From DATIJJ01 sp964612855 (GTDB lineage Bacteria; Pseudomonadota; Gammaproteobacteria; DSM-16500): a stretch of 64,000 nt of DNA. Shown here piece by piece: positions 8,337 through 16,341 of the stretch (position 1 is its first letter; the number at the start of each line of letters is the position of its first letter). Below the pieces are notes generated by a model. It was not told where the DNA came from, ran no database searches, and worked only from the letters and a program-made list of their open reading frames with translations. The stretch spans positions 1 to 64,000 of the forward strand of contig CAZTDR010000001.1 in NCBI GenBank assembly GCA_964612855.1, in the 5' to 3' direction. The translations under genes were made by a program, and so were the position numbers.

Positions 8337-10892
8337 ATGACAGAAGTTTTGGATACACTCAAACCACCTACACCTATGATGCAACAATACTTGCGGATTA
8401 AAGCGGATTATCCACAAACGCTATTGTTTTATCGGATGGGTGATTTTTATGAATTATTTTACGATGATGCGACGCAAGCTGCGCGTATATTGGATATTAC
8501 ACTGACGGCGCGTGGCCAATCCCAGGGTAAGCCGATTCCTATGGCCGGTGTGCCATTTCATGCCGCGGAATCGTATATCGCTAAATTATTACGGCAGGGG
8601 TTATCTATCGCCATTTGTGAGCAGATAGGCGACCCCAAGACCAGTGTTGGACCTGTTGAACGTCAAGTGGTCCGCGTTTTAACGCCGGGAACAGTCAGTG
8701 ATGCCGCCTTTTTGGAAGAAAATCGCGATAATTTATTGGCAGCGGTCCACCAACAACAAGATCGTTTTGGTATTGCTACATTAGATATGAGTAGTGGTCG
8801 TTTTTTGTTGCAAGAAGTTGAAGGGAGTGAAGCGTTACAGAGTGAATTAGAACGATTAAAACCGACGGAATTATTAATCAGTGATGATTCCCGTTTATCC
8901 TTAAACGCAACGGGTTTACGTCGTCGCGCCCCGTGGGAATTTGAATTGGAAACCGCATTGCGTTTGTTAACGCAACAAATGCAGACACATGATTTGGCTG
9001 GTTTCGATTGTTTGGATATGCCGGTGGCCTTGGCAGCTGCGGGTGGCTTGTTACATTATGCCAAAGAAACGCAGCGCACCCAGTTGCCGCACATACGCGC
9101 TATTCATGTGGAGCGGCGCGAAGACAGTATTATTTTAGATGCGGCCACGCGCAAAAATTTAGAGCTAACGCAGAATTTGACAGGTGGTACCGAAAATACC
9201 CTTGCCTCCGTGATGGATCGCACGGCGACCGCAATGGGAAGTCGACTGTTAAAACGCTTTATCCATCGTCCACTTCGCCAACATGCTATTTTACGCGCAC
9301 GCCAGTCAGCGATTCAAAGCTTATTAGCCGATCGCCACTATTTGAGTTTTGCGCGCTTATTCCAACAAGTCGGCGATTTAGAGCGCATTCTTTCGCGTGT
9401 GGCACTGCGATCAGCGCGCCCGCGTGATTTGATTGGTTTACGTAATACGCTGGCCATGCTGCCCGAGATTCAACACGAATTAAAATTTGCCATAGCACCC
9501 CGCTTGCAGCAACTTGCCGAATCGATAAAAGAATTTCCGGATTTATTTGCCTTATTGCAAAAAGCCATCGTTGAAAACCCACCCGTTACGATTCGCGATG
9601 GAGGTGTAATTGCGCGCGGTTATGATGCGGAATTAGATGAGTTGTTGGCCCTCAGTGAAGATGCTGGGCAATTTTTAATGGAAATGGAAGAGCGTGAAAA
9701 AAATCGTACCGGACTTTCTACACTCAAAGTCGGCTACAATCGCGTGCATGGTTTTTATATCGAAATCAGTCGCCTGCAAGCAACCACGGTACCTGCGGAT
9801 TATATCCGTCGTCAAACATTAAAAAATGCCGAACGCTTTATTACACCTGAATTAAAAGCATTCGAAGATAAAGCATTAAGCAGTCGCGAAAAAGCATTAG
9901 CACGCGAAAAGCAACTCTATGATGAATTGTTGACCCATATTTTAGTGGAATTAAATCCGTTGCAAATCTCAGCCGCCGCATTGGCCGAATTAGATGTTTT
10001 AAATAATTTAGCAGAACGTGCGGATACACTGGGTTTAACTTGTCCGGAATTCACGACACAATCGATGCTACACATTGAAGCAGGTCGTCATTTGGTCGTT
10101 GAAACGGTTTTAACTCACCCTTTTGTACCCAATGATATTCATTTAACGCCGCAACATCGCATGTTAATGATTACCGGCCCTAATATGGGCGGCAAATCCA
10201 CTTATATGCGGCAAATTGCGTTGATTGTGTTGCTTGCTCATATCGGCAGTTTCGTGCCAGCCCAATCCGCGCAGTTAGGCACAGTCGACCGTATTTTTAC
10301 GCGGATTGGCGCAGCTGATGATTTGGCCAGTGGCCGCTCGACTTTCATGGTTGAAATGACAGAAACCGCAACGATTTTGCATAATGCCACCCCACAAAGT
10401 TTAGTATTAATGGATGAAATTGGTCGCGGTACTAGCACGTTTGATGGCCTTTCACTCGCCTTTGCTTGCGCGGAACATTTAGCAAAAACGACGCATGCTT
10501 TTACTTTATTTGCTACGCACTATTTTGAATTGACGGCCTTGTCAGATGAGATTCCAACTATACAAAATGTGCATTTTGCAGCAACTGAGCATGGTGACAA
10601 AATTGTTTTTCTTCACACCGTAAAGCCTGGCCCTGCTAATCAAAGCTATGGCATTCAAGTTGCTCAATTGGCGGGGGTGCCGCGACCTGTCATTCAGATG
10701 GCAAAACAAAAATTGCGTGAATTGGAAAAACAAGCGCGGATGATTCCACCGGCTTCTCCGCAATTTGATTTGTTTGCAACAGCAGAAGATCATCCCGTGA
10801 TTACCCAATTAAAAAAATTAAATCCTGATGCGTTATCACCCCGTGAAGCATTGAGCCTATTATTTGAATTAAAAGAGCAGTGTGATGCCTAA
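8337..10892 (+). CDS. mutS: DNA mismatch repair protein MutS
   Basis: MutS recognises base mismatches and small loops and recruits MutL. At 851 residues it has the complete domain set: the mismatch-binding domain near the start with the Phe-x-Glu wedge in GDFYELF, connector, core and clamp regions, and a C-terminal ABC ATPase with Walker A GPNMGGKSTYMRQ, Walker B LVLMDEIGRGTSTFDG and the H-loop FATHYFELT. It is convergent in position with the usual recA-mutS neighbourhood of Legionellales. It overlaps the next gene by 8 bases. Confidence 0.99.
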   Translation: MTEVLDTLKPPTPMMQQYLRIKADYPQTLLFYRMGDFYELFYDDATQAARILDITLTARGQSQGKPIPMAGVPFHAAESYIAKLLRQGLSIAICEQIGDPKTSVGPVERQVVRVLTPGTVSDAAFLEENRDNLLAAVHQQQDRFGIATLDMSSGRFLLQEVEGSEALQSELERLKPTELLISDDSRLSLNATGLRRRAPWEFELETALRLLTQQMQTHDLAGFDCLDMPVALAAAGGLLHYAKETQRTQLPHIRAIHVERREDSIILDAATRKNLELTQNLTGGTENTLASVMDRTATAMGSRLLKRFIHRPLRQHAILRARQSAIQSLLADRHYLSFARLFQQVGDLERILSRVALRSARPRDLIGLRNTLAMLPEIQHELKFAIAPRLQQLAESIKEFPDLFALLQKAIVENPPVTIRDGGVIARGYDAELDELLALSEDAGQFLMEMEEREKNRTGLSTLKVGYNRVHGFYIEISRLQATTVPADYIRRQTLKNAERFITPELKAFEDKALSSREKALAREKQLYDELLTHILVELNPLQISAAALAELDVLNNLAERADTLGLTCPEFTTQSMLHIEAGRHLVVETVLTHPFVPNDIHLTPQHRMLMITGPNMGGKSTYMRQIALIVLLAHIGSFVPAQSAQLGTVDRIFTRIGAADDLASGRSTFMVEMTETATILHNATPQSLVLMDEIGRGTSTFDGLSLAFACAEHLAKTTHAFTLFATHYFELTALSDEIPTIQNVHFAATEHGDKIVFLHTVKPGPANQSYGIQVAQLAGVPRPVIQMAKQKLRELEKQARMIPPASPQFDLFATAEDHPVITQLKKLNPDALSPREALSLLFELKEQCDA

Positions 10893-11691
10893 AAATGCCG
10901 TGCAATATTGTTATGAAAAAGTGGCACCACCTACGAGTAGTTCATATTATAGCTTACGAAAAATACCCACGGAAAAACGTGATGTCATTGTTGCCATACA
11001 TGCGTTTTATCGTGAAATAGAAGAAGTTATTTTTGAATGCCAAGAACCTGAGTTGGCGCTCGTGAAATTAAATTGGTGGCGAACTGAAATTGCCAAATCG
11101 TCGAATCATCCCGTTCTTATTATTTTGCAATCTCAATTACCCAACTTACAGCGATTAGAAAAAATAATTGATGGTTTTCAGCAAATTATTATTCCAACGC
11201 CTTTTGCTACATTTGAAGATGTCGTTATTCAATGGATGCGTACGGCGGGTGAGCGTGAATTATTGATTAATGAGGTGATTAACCCGGGAGAAGGGGTTCT
11301 AAATGACATTATTTATCAATTGATGTTAGTCATTGAGATGGTAAATTACATGCAGCATTTGCATGAATATGTGCGACATCATATTATTTATTTCTCAACC
11401 GATGAGATGGAACGTTTTGGTGTAATGCAAGATACGTTAAGTGAATATATTACCACAGAGGCTATTCATCATTTATTGCATTATCAAGTCGAAAAAATTG
11501 AACGTGCTTATGCAATTATCAATAGCTTGTCACGTCAACAGCAAATGAGATTGCAATATTTGTTAATCCGTTGTGAAATAGCACGCGCTACATTAACGGC
11601 AATTCAAGAAAGCAATTTTAAGGTATTAGAAAATTGGATTAAACTGACGCCATTTAGGTATGCATGGATTGTTTTCAAATCCCTGTTTTAA
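10885..11691 (+). CDS. Squalene/phytoene synthase-fold protein, probably without prenyl synthase activity
   Basis: The N-terminus (SSSYYSLRKIPTEKRDVIVAI, then FYREIEEV and KLNWWRTEI) matches the family pattern of squalene/phytoene synthases, in which those positions read F-Y-S...LP..KR..I.A.YAFCR..DD and L.WWR. The Asp-rich metal-binding motifs of active enzymes (DDxxD and a second DxxxD) are not intact: the first reads EIEEV. A non-catalytic role like that of the complex I assembly factor NDUFAF6, which has the same fold, is possible. The ATG overlaps the mutS stop by 8 bases, so it is probably translated from the mutS mRNA. The 268 residues are close to normal family size. Confidence 0.7.
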   Translation: MPKNAVQYCYEKVAPPTSSSYYSLRKIPTEKRDVIVAIHAFYREIEEVIFECQEPELALVKLNWWRTEIAKSSNHPVLIILQSQLPNLQRLEKIIDGFQQIIIPTPFATFEDVVIQWMRTAGERELLINEVINPGEGVLNDIIYQLMLVIEMVNYMQHLHEYVRHHIIYFSTDEMERFGVMQDTLSEYITTEAIHHLLHYQVEKIERAYAIINSLSRQQQMRLQYLLIRCEIARATLTAIQESNFKVLENWIKLTPFRYAWIVFKSLF

Positions 11692-11703
11692 CTCTCTATA
11701 GCA

Positions 11704-11734
11704 GACAAATTTTTTTGCAATGCCCCTACACCTT
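11704..11734. repeat. Deleted fragment of the MITE-like repeat
   Basis: The sequence is the reverse complement of the right half of the composite at 6441-6564, but the inner GGGCATGGC palindrome is missing. The deletion joins exactly at a short ATGCC direct repeat that flanks the palindrome in the full copies. It lies between the convergent genes ending at 11691 and 11744. Confidence 0.6.
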
Positions 11735-11743
11735 TTAATTATT

Positions 11744-12514
11744 TTATTTTTTCTTACGGGGAGGTACGATTTGTTTTTCTGGGAGGGCTTTTTCCCCGGT
11801 TAATCCTGTTATTTCATCTAAGGTTAATTCCGCCCATTTCCCACGTCGCAGCATGCGCGGTAAGGTGATATTCGCAAAGCGGACTCGAATCAATCGGCTG
11901 ACGATAACGGATTGTGTTTCCCATAATCGCCGAACTAGTCGATTGCGGCCTTCTTTGACTAAGACGTGATACCAATGATTGGTTCCTTCACCGCCTGCAT
12001 CGCTGATTTCTTCAAAATGGGCCATGCCATCGTCGAGCTTCACGCCTTTTTTCAAATTAGTTAGCATTTCAGGCGTGACTTGGCCTTTTATTCGTACGGC
12101 ATATTCACGTTCGATTTCAGAGGAAGGGTGCATTAAGCGATTAGCGAGTTCGCCATTGTTCGTGAGTAACAAAACGCCAGAGGTATTGAAATCTAAACGT
12201 CCGACCGAAATCCAGCGACCATTGCGTAATGGCGGTAAATGGTCAAAGATAGTTGGGCGACCTTCAGGATCGGAGCGGGAACAAATTTCACCTTCCGGTT
12301 TATGATAGAGAATCACGCGTGATTTTTGTTTAGCGCTTTTGCCTAAGTCGATTTCACGCCCATCGACACGCACGGTATCGTCTAAGGTCATGCGATCGCC
12401 TATTTTGGCCATCGCACCATTCACTACAACGCGGCCTTCGCGTAACCATTCTTCAATTTGTCGACGCGAAGCAAGACCGGCATTTGCCAGGACTTTTTGG
12501 ATTTTTTCACTCAT
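11744..12514 (-). CDS. rluB: 23S rRNA pseudouridine(2605) synthase RluB
   Basis: RluB converts U2605 of 23S rRNA to pseudouridine. An S4 RNA-binding domain (about 1-60, starting KIQKVLANAGLASRRQIEEW) is followed by the RsuA/RluB catalytic domain with the nucleophile Asp in GRLDFNTSG near residue 108. The linker sequence and a basic C-terminal tail (ending PPRKKK) favour RluB over RsuA. The 256-residue length is typical. It overlaps the end of scpB by 8 bases, giving an scpA-scpB-rluB operon, an arrangement widespread in bacteria. Confidence 0.94.
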   Translation of the reverse strand: MSEKIQKVLANAGLASRRQIEEWLREGRVVVNGAMAKIGDRMTLDDTVRVDGREIDLGKSAKQKSRVILYHKPEGEICSRSDPEGRPTIFDHLPPLRNGRWISVGRLDFNTSGVLLLTNNGELANRLMHPSSEIEREYAVRIKGQVTPEMLTNLKKGVKLDDGMAHFEEISDAGGEGTNHWYHVLVKEGRNRLVRRLWETQSVIVSRLIRVRFANITLPRMLRRGKWAELTLDEITGLTGEKALPEKQIVPPRKKK

Positions 12515-13133
12515 ACGAATCTAGTTGCTCTTTTTCGAGTTCTTCTGGGTTATCGGAAGGGATTTCGGATAATTCTAATTGGACTTGCAATTTGGCGGCT
12601 TGGCTATCTAAGTCGCTGAGCTCGGCAAGAGTGGGTAATTCATCGAGCGTTTTTAAATTAAAATGATCAAGAAACAGTTTGGTCGTGCCATAAAGTGCTG
12701 GTTTACCGGGAACATCCCGATAACCCATCACACGAATCCATTCCCGTTCAAGTAATGTTTTTGTAATGTGAGAGCTGACAGCCACACCGCGAATTTCTTC
12801 TACTTCAGCACGGGTGATGGGCTGCCGATAAGCAATCAAGGCTAAGGTTTCTAGCAATGCGCGAGAGTAACGTGGCGGACGTTCTTCCCATAAGCGGCTT
12901 AACCAGGGGCTGAGTTCTGTGCGAGCTTGAAATTGATAGCCGTTGGCAATTTCTTTCAATTCAACACCGCTAGTCGCATAACGTTCAGCCAGGACTTGTA
13001 AGGCTTGTTTTATTTCTGTGAGGTCGGGTTCTTGTCCCTCATCAAATAATTTTTGTAATTGGGCAGCGGATAACGGTCGACCAGCCACCATTAAAGCCGC
13101 TTCTAAAATTGTTTGTAATTGTTCAACAGTCAT
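12507..13133 (-). CDS. scpB: Segregation and condensation protein B
   Basis: ScpB forms the SMC-ScpA-ScpB condensin complex that compacts and separates chromosomes. The paired winged-helix domains are visible (LQTILEAALMVAGRPLSAAQLQKLF and ETLALIAYRQPITRAEVEEIRG). The C-terminal tail after about residue 175 is acidic and longer than the core fold needs. It starts 3 bases after scpA, and both are translated from one operon that also includes rluB. Confidence 0.95.
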   Translation of the reverse strand: MTVEQLQTILEAALMVAGRPLSAAQLQKLFDEGQEPDLTEIKQALQVLAERYATSGVELKEIANGYQFQARTELSPWLSRLWEERPPRYSRALLETLALIAYRQPITRAEVEEIRGVAVSSHITKTLLEREWIRVMGYRDVPGKPALYGTTKLFLDHFNLKTLDELPTLAELSDLDSQAAKLQVQLELSEIPSDNPEELEKEQLDSYE

Positions 13134-13136
13134 GGG

Positions 13137-13955
13137 TTATCTACCTGCTGCTTTCATATGAATGGGGGCAAACGGAGCCGTTTGTACGAATTCAATAATG
13201 TGATCTTTCAGTAATTCCAACATCGCAAGAAATGTCACCACGACACCTAAGCGTCCTTCGTTGAAAGTAAATAAACTGTTGAAGGGGACAAATTCTTTGT
13301 CTTGTAATGCACTCAAAATACAGGTCATGCGTTCACGCACCGAGAGTGGCTCACGTTGAATTTGATGGCTTTTGTTTAAATCAAGGCGCTTCATCACACT
13401 GGCAAACGCTGAAATGAGCTCTTGTAAACTGACAGTGGGTTGGGGTTTTTCAACTACGAGTGCTTCACTGTCAGCCACCACGGCAAACGTATCCCGGCCA
13501 TGACGCGGTAATCGATCAATTTCTTCAGCCGCTTTTTTAATGCGCTCATATTCCATTAAGCGGCGAATCAATTCGGCACGCGGATCTTCTTCTATCCCTT
13601 CCGCATTGGGAGGCCGTGGCAATAACATGCGGGATTTAATTTCTGCTAAAATCGCCGCCATGACGAGATATTCCGCAGCAAGTTCCAGCGAAATTTCTTT
13701 CATTACATCCACATATTCCATATATTGGCGGGTCACTTCCGCGATAGGAATGTTAAGAATATCCAAATTTTGTTTTTTGATGAGATAAAGCAATAAATCC
13801 AACGGGCCTTCAAATGCCTCTAAAAACACTTCCATGGCATCGGGTGGAATGTAGAGATCTTTGGGCAAAGCCGTGACTGCTTGACCATTAATCAAGGCGA
13901 TCGGTGAGGGAACGGCGGCTTCCGTGGATTGTATTGTGGTATCGAGATCAGTCAT
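13137..13955 (-). CDS. scpA: Segregation and condensation protein A
   Basis: ScpA is the kleisin subunit that bridges the SMC heads. The conserved block FEGPLDLLLYLIKKQNLDIL begins near residue 47, preceded by a roughly 40-residue N-terminal extension rich in Ala/Pro. The C-terminal winged helix ends near the stop. The 272-residue size is usual for proteobacteria. It is the first gene of scpA-scpB-rluB and is divergent from tsaC, with only about 40 bases between their start codons. Confidence 0.95.
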   Translation of the reverse strand: MTDLDTTIQSTEAAVPSPIALINGQAVTALPKDLYIPPDAMEVFLEAFEGPLDLLLYLIKKQNLDILNIPIAEVTRQYMEYVDVMKEISLELAAEYLVMAAILAEIKSRMLLPRPPNAEGIEEDPRAELIRRLMEYERIKKAAEEIDRLPRHGRDTFAVVADSEALVVEKPQPTVSLQELISAFASVMKRLDLNKSHQIQREPLSVRERMTCILSALQDKEFVPFNSLFTFNEGRLGVVVTFLAMLELLKDHIIEFVQTAPFAPIHMKAAGR

Positions 13956-13994
13956 GTAGCGTATATTAACCTAAGCAGATGGATTAAAGAAGAG

Positions 13995-14911
13995 ATGACG
14001 AAAGCAGTCGACATTTTGCGCGCGGGCGGTTTGGTGGCGATTCCCACAGAAACTGTTTATGGTTTAGGAGCAGATGCCCGTAACCCCAACGCATTGCTAA
14101 AAATTTTTCAAGCTAAACAACGGCCTAGTGATCATCCCTTAATTGTACATATTGGCGAGTTAGAGCAATTATCTCACTGGGCTATCAATATATCTCCCGC
14201 CGCGTGGCTACTCGCCAAAACGTTTTGGCCGGGTCCCTTAACCTTAATTTTAAAAAAAGCCCCTGACGTGAATGAGTTGGTCACCGGTCAGCAAGATACG
14301 ATTGGCTTACGTATGCCGAATCATCCTGTCGCATTAGCTCTTTTGAAAGAGTTTGCGGGAGGTATCGCGGCTCCCTCAGCGAATCGATTTGGACGAATTA
14401 GTCCAACGACCGCAGAAGCGGTACGAGAAGAATTAGGTAATGCAGTGGATTTGATTTTAGAAGGTGGTCAATGTGCAGTGGGAGTCGAATCGACTATTGT
14501 CGANNNNNNNNNNCAGGAATGATTACAGCAGAGCAAATTGCGGCTGTTTTAGGCCAGCCGGTGGCTTTGATGAAAAAAAACGCGCCGCGGGTGTCGGGAT
14601 CAATGGAGTCACATTATGCACCGATAACACCCACAAATATCATGTCAGTGAATGAATTACGCGTGTTTTTACGCCAAGCAACGGGTCGATTTGCGATTTT
14701 AGCCCTGAGCGATTGGGATGTGTCAGAAGAAATTTTGACGCGTATGTCGACCGACCCTGATGTATATGCCCATGATTTGTATCAAGTATTACGTGAGCTG
14801 GATAAAAAAGAATTGGATCAAATTATTGTGGAAGCCGTACCAGAAACAGCAGCGTGGGAAGCGATTCACGACAGAATTCGTCGAGCCGCCCACAGTAGTA
14901 GGGTGGATTAG
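13995..14911 (+). CDS. L-threonylcarbamoyladenylate synthase (Sua5/YwlC type), interrupted by an assembly gap
   Basis: The enzyme makes threonylcarbamoyl-AMP from threonine, bicarbonate and ATP, for the t6A base at position 37 of tRNAs. The N-terminal YrdC domain is clear (GGLVAIPTETVYGLGADA, KQRPSDHPLIVH, AAPSANRFGRISPTTA). A C-terminal Sua5 domain follows (GMITAEQIAAVLGQPVALM to the end). The reading frame changes across ten N at 14504-14513. The family pattern ESTIVD...LRPG suggests that about 10 residues are hidden there, and the frame requires a true gap of 3n+2 bases, so this is an assembly artefact rather than a frameshift. Start chosen at the ATG at 13995 after AAGAAGAG. The last codons and stop are supplied by a palindromic repeat (14898-14937). 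Confidence 0.88.
14504..14513. other. Assembly gap (ten N)
   Basis: Ten unknown bases split the Sua5-type gene. The flanking coding sequence implies a longer true distance, so the ten N are a placeholder and not a measured length. Confidence 0.99.
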
Positions 14912-14937
14912 ACGCGTTTTTTGCGTCGTAATCCACC
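14898..14937. repeat. GTGGATTA palindromic repeat at the 3' end of tsaC/sua5
   Basis: GTAGGGTGGATTAGACGCG and its complement CGTCGTAATCCACC surround TTTTTTG. The first arm encodes the final residues RVD and the TAG stop of the Sua5-type gene, so the repeat forms the end of that coding region. Confidence 0.8.
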
Positions 14938-15019
14938 TTTACAACGTCAATTGTGTAGATCACGGTGCAAAAATTGCACCGAACCCAGCTTACATGGGCA
15001 CCATTGTGAGTGATGATAA

Positions 15020-15185
15020 TGATGGTTTGTCATGGCATTGTTGCGTAAATCTGCTTTTGTAGGGGCACAGCGTGCCGTGCCCGTGCTGCCTATCTCGCTG
15101 AAGCCACCGGGCATGGCACGCCATGCCCCTACAAGTGCCGTTTTAATGATGAGTTATGCAACAACGCCGTTTTGTCATCATTAAC
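15020..15185. repeat. Nested inverted repeat overlapping the end of the 15129 gene
   Basis: The inner part (15057-15134) has terminal repeats TTGTAGGGGC/GCCCCTACAA and the palindromic pairs GGCACAGCGTGCCGTGCC and GGGCATGGCACGCCATGCCC. Outside it a second pair of arms continues: GGCATTGTTGCGTAA at 15035 matches the complement of TTATGCAACAACGCC at 15154, and more loosely out to about 15020 and 15185. The right outer arm lies inside the coding region of the minus-strand gene and encodes its last residues. Confidence 0.7.
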
Positions 15186-16082
15186 CACCGCATTTTCACG
15201 CTCACGCCCTTCAAAGTATGCATTGGGAAGCTCCTCCCCCACAGTAATATCGGAGTTCTTTCTTTCACCTGAGCTAAAGAAAAAAGATAAATAATTGCTA
15301 CTTACAGCTCCTCTACGTTGGCGTTGCTCAGGAACTTCCTCACTCATAGTTCCACTAGATTGGCGTTGCTCAGGAGCATTTCCAGAAGCAATTTGTTGTA
15401 AAACAGTCTCAACTAATTGGACGCTGGGTTCATCAGAAATGTGCGGAGCTGCTTCATTAAGAAGAGGGACCGGTTTTATTTCTGAAGTTTCTGTAGTCGG
15501 CGGAGGGGGAGCAATGGCTAAATTGTCATTACTGATCTCCGAAGGCGCATCATTTGCGGGGCTTGCTAAGGGTAACGTAAGCGTGGAAGGAACGACTGTA
15601 GGTGCGACTGCTTTCTGCTCGTTAACAGCAGAGGTAAGCGGTAAGGGATTATTTACAGGAGTTGGAGGTTTTATACGAAATGCGTAAGCGAGTAATAAAG
15701 TAAAAAGGTGTTCAGATTTTAAGGAGTCGTAGATAACAATGTCGGTGCTGTTCTCATCTTGCCATACCTCTATGTATTGTTGATCCGCCAATTTAATAAG
15801 ATCAGGTGAGCGAGAAGCTAATTGAGCTTTTTTCAATGAGTCATTTATCGCTTTACCGATGGACGTTCCATCAAACAAACCTAATTTTTTTGAAACATTA
15901 AAAACAATTGTCGCCTTTTCTTCGTCGTGTGCCTTATAGACTAGATATTCCCACTTTTTCTTCCCGCAATGGACTTCTAGCAGCTTTTTTAATGCATATA
16001 CTGCAGAATCTAATCTATCGGAGACTTCCATTGATCCTGCTTGTTTGATTGCATCTTCTCTAGAAAGGCGGGAAAGCGTCAT
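15129..16082 (-). CDS. Unknown protein with a proline-rich disordered C-terminal half
   Basis: I do not recognise this protein. Residues about 1-145 look like a folded alpha/beta domain (KKWEYLVYKAHDEEKATIVF, IVIYDSLKSEHLFTLLLAYA). The rest is low-complexity with PPTPVNNPLP, PPPPTTETSE and a short internal repeat PEQRQSSGTMSEEVPEQRQRRG. No signal peptide or membrane segment is visible. AGGAATT precedes the ATG. A PmrA-box-like TTAA pair and a TATTAT hexamer lie upstream. The final codons and TAG stop fall in an inverted repeat, so the original C-terminus may have been replaced. It is a single gene; a role as a secreted effector is possible but unproven. Confidence 0.72.
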   Translation of the reverse strand: MTLSRLSREDAIKQAGSMEVSDRLDSAVYALKKLLEVHCGKKKWEYLVYKAHDEEKATIVFNVSKKLGLFDGTSIGKAINDSLKKAQLASRSPDLIKLADQQYIEVWQDENSTDIVIYDSLKSEHLFTLLLAYAFRIKPPTPVNNPLPLTSAVNEQKAVAPTVVPSTLTLPLASPANDAPSEISNDNLAIAPPPPTTETSEIKPVPLLNEAAPHISDEPSVQLVETVLQQIASGNAPEQRQSSGTMSEEVPEQRQRRGAVSSNYLSFFFSSGERKNSDITVGEELPNAYFEGRERENAVVNDDKTALLHNSSLKRHL

Positions 16083-16119
16083 AATTCCTCGATTGCTGTT
16101 TATTATTATATAATAATAG

Positions 16120-16146
16120 CACTCAGAACCTTAATTTTTGCTTAAA
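16120..16146 (-). promoter_or_regulatory. PmrA-box-like TTAA-N7-TTAA pair with TATTAT -10
   Basis: On the gene strand TTTAAG-CAAAA-ATTAAG (16146-16130) is followed 11 bases later by a TATTAT-like -10 hexamer just below 16120, about 40 bases from the ATG at 16082. On the opposite strand the pair reads CTTAAT-TTTTG-CTTAAA, an even closer match. The geometry equals that of the sites at 6591 and 19350. Function is inferred from resemblance. Confidence 0.45.
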
Positions 16147-16194
16147 TTATCAACAAAAAACTCTGCGGGACTCTGTACACAACAAAAACGCTTT

Positions 16195-16272
16195 TTGTAG
16201 GGGCGGACCCATGTGTGCGCCCTGACTTTACAGGGAAATCCGCCGGGCGGACACGCGGGTCCGCCCCTACAA
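16195..16272. repeat. Palindromic GGGGCGGACCC repeat
   Basis: TTGTAGGGGCGGACCC and GGGTCCGCCCCTACAA are perfect terminal inverted repeats of a 78-base element with inner GGGCGGAC arms. It is the same family as the array at 4524-4843. It lies in the 259-base spacer between the 15129 gene and icd. Confidence 0.8.
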
Positions 16273-16341
16273 GAGCCGTGATTCATAAAGAATAAAAATT
16301 TTTGTCTTTCACAAAAGCACTGATAAAACGAAAAAACTTAT

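Noticed and set aside
8301..8417. N-terminal extension of pncC
   Set aside because: It would overlap mutS and carries no CinA-like sequence.
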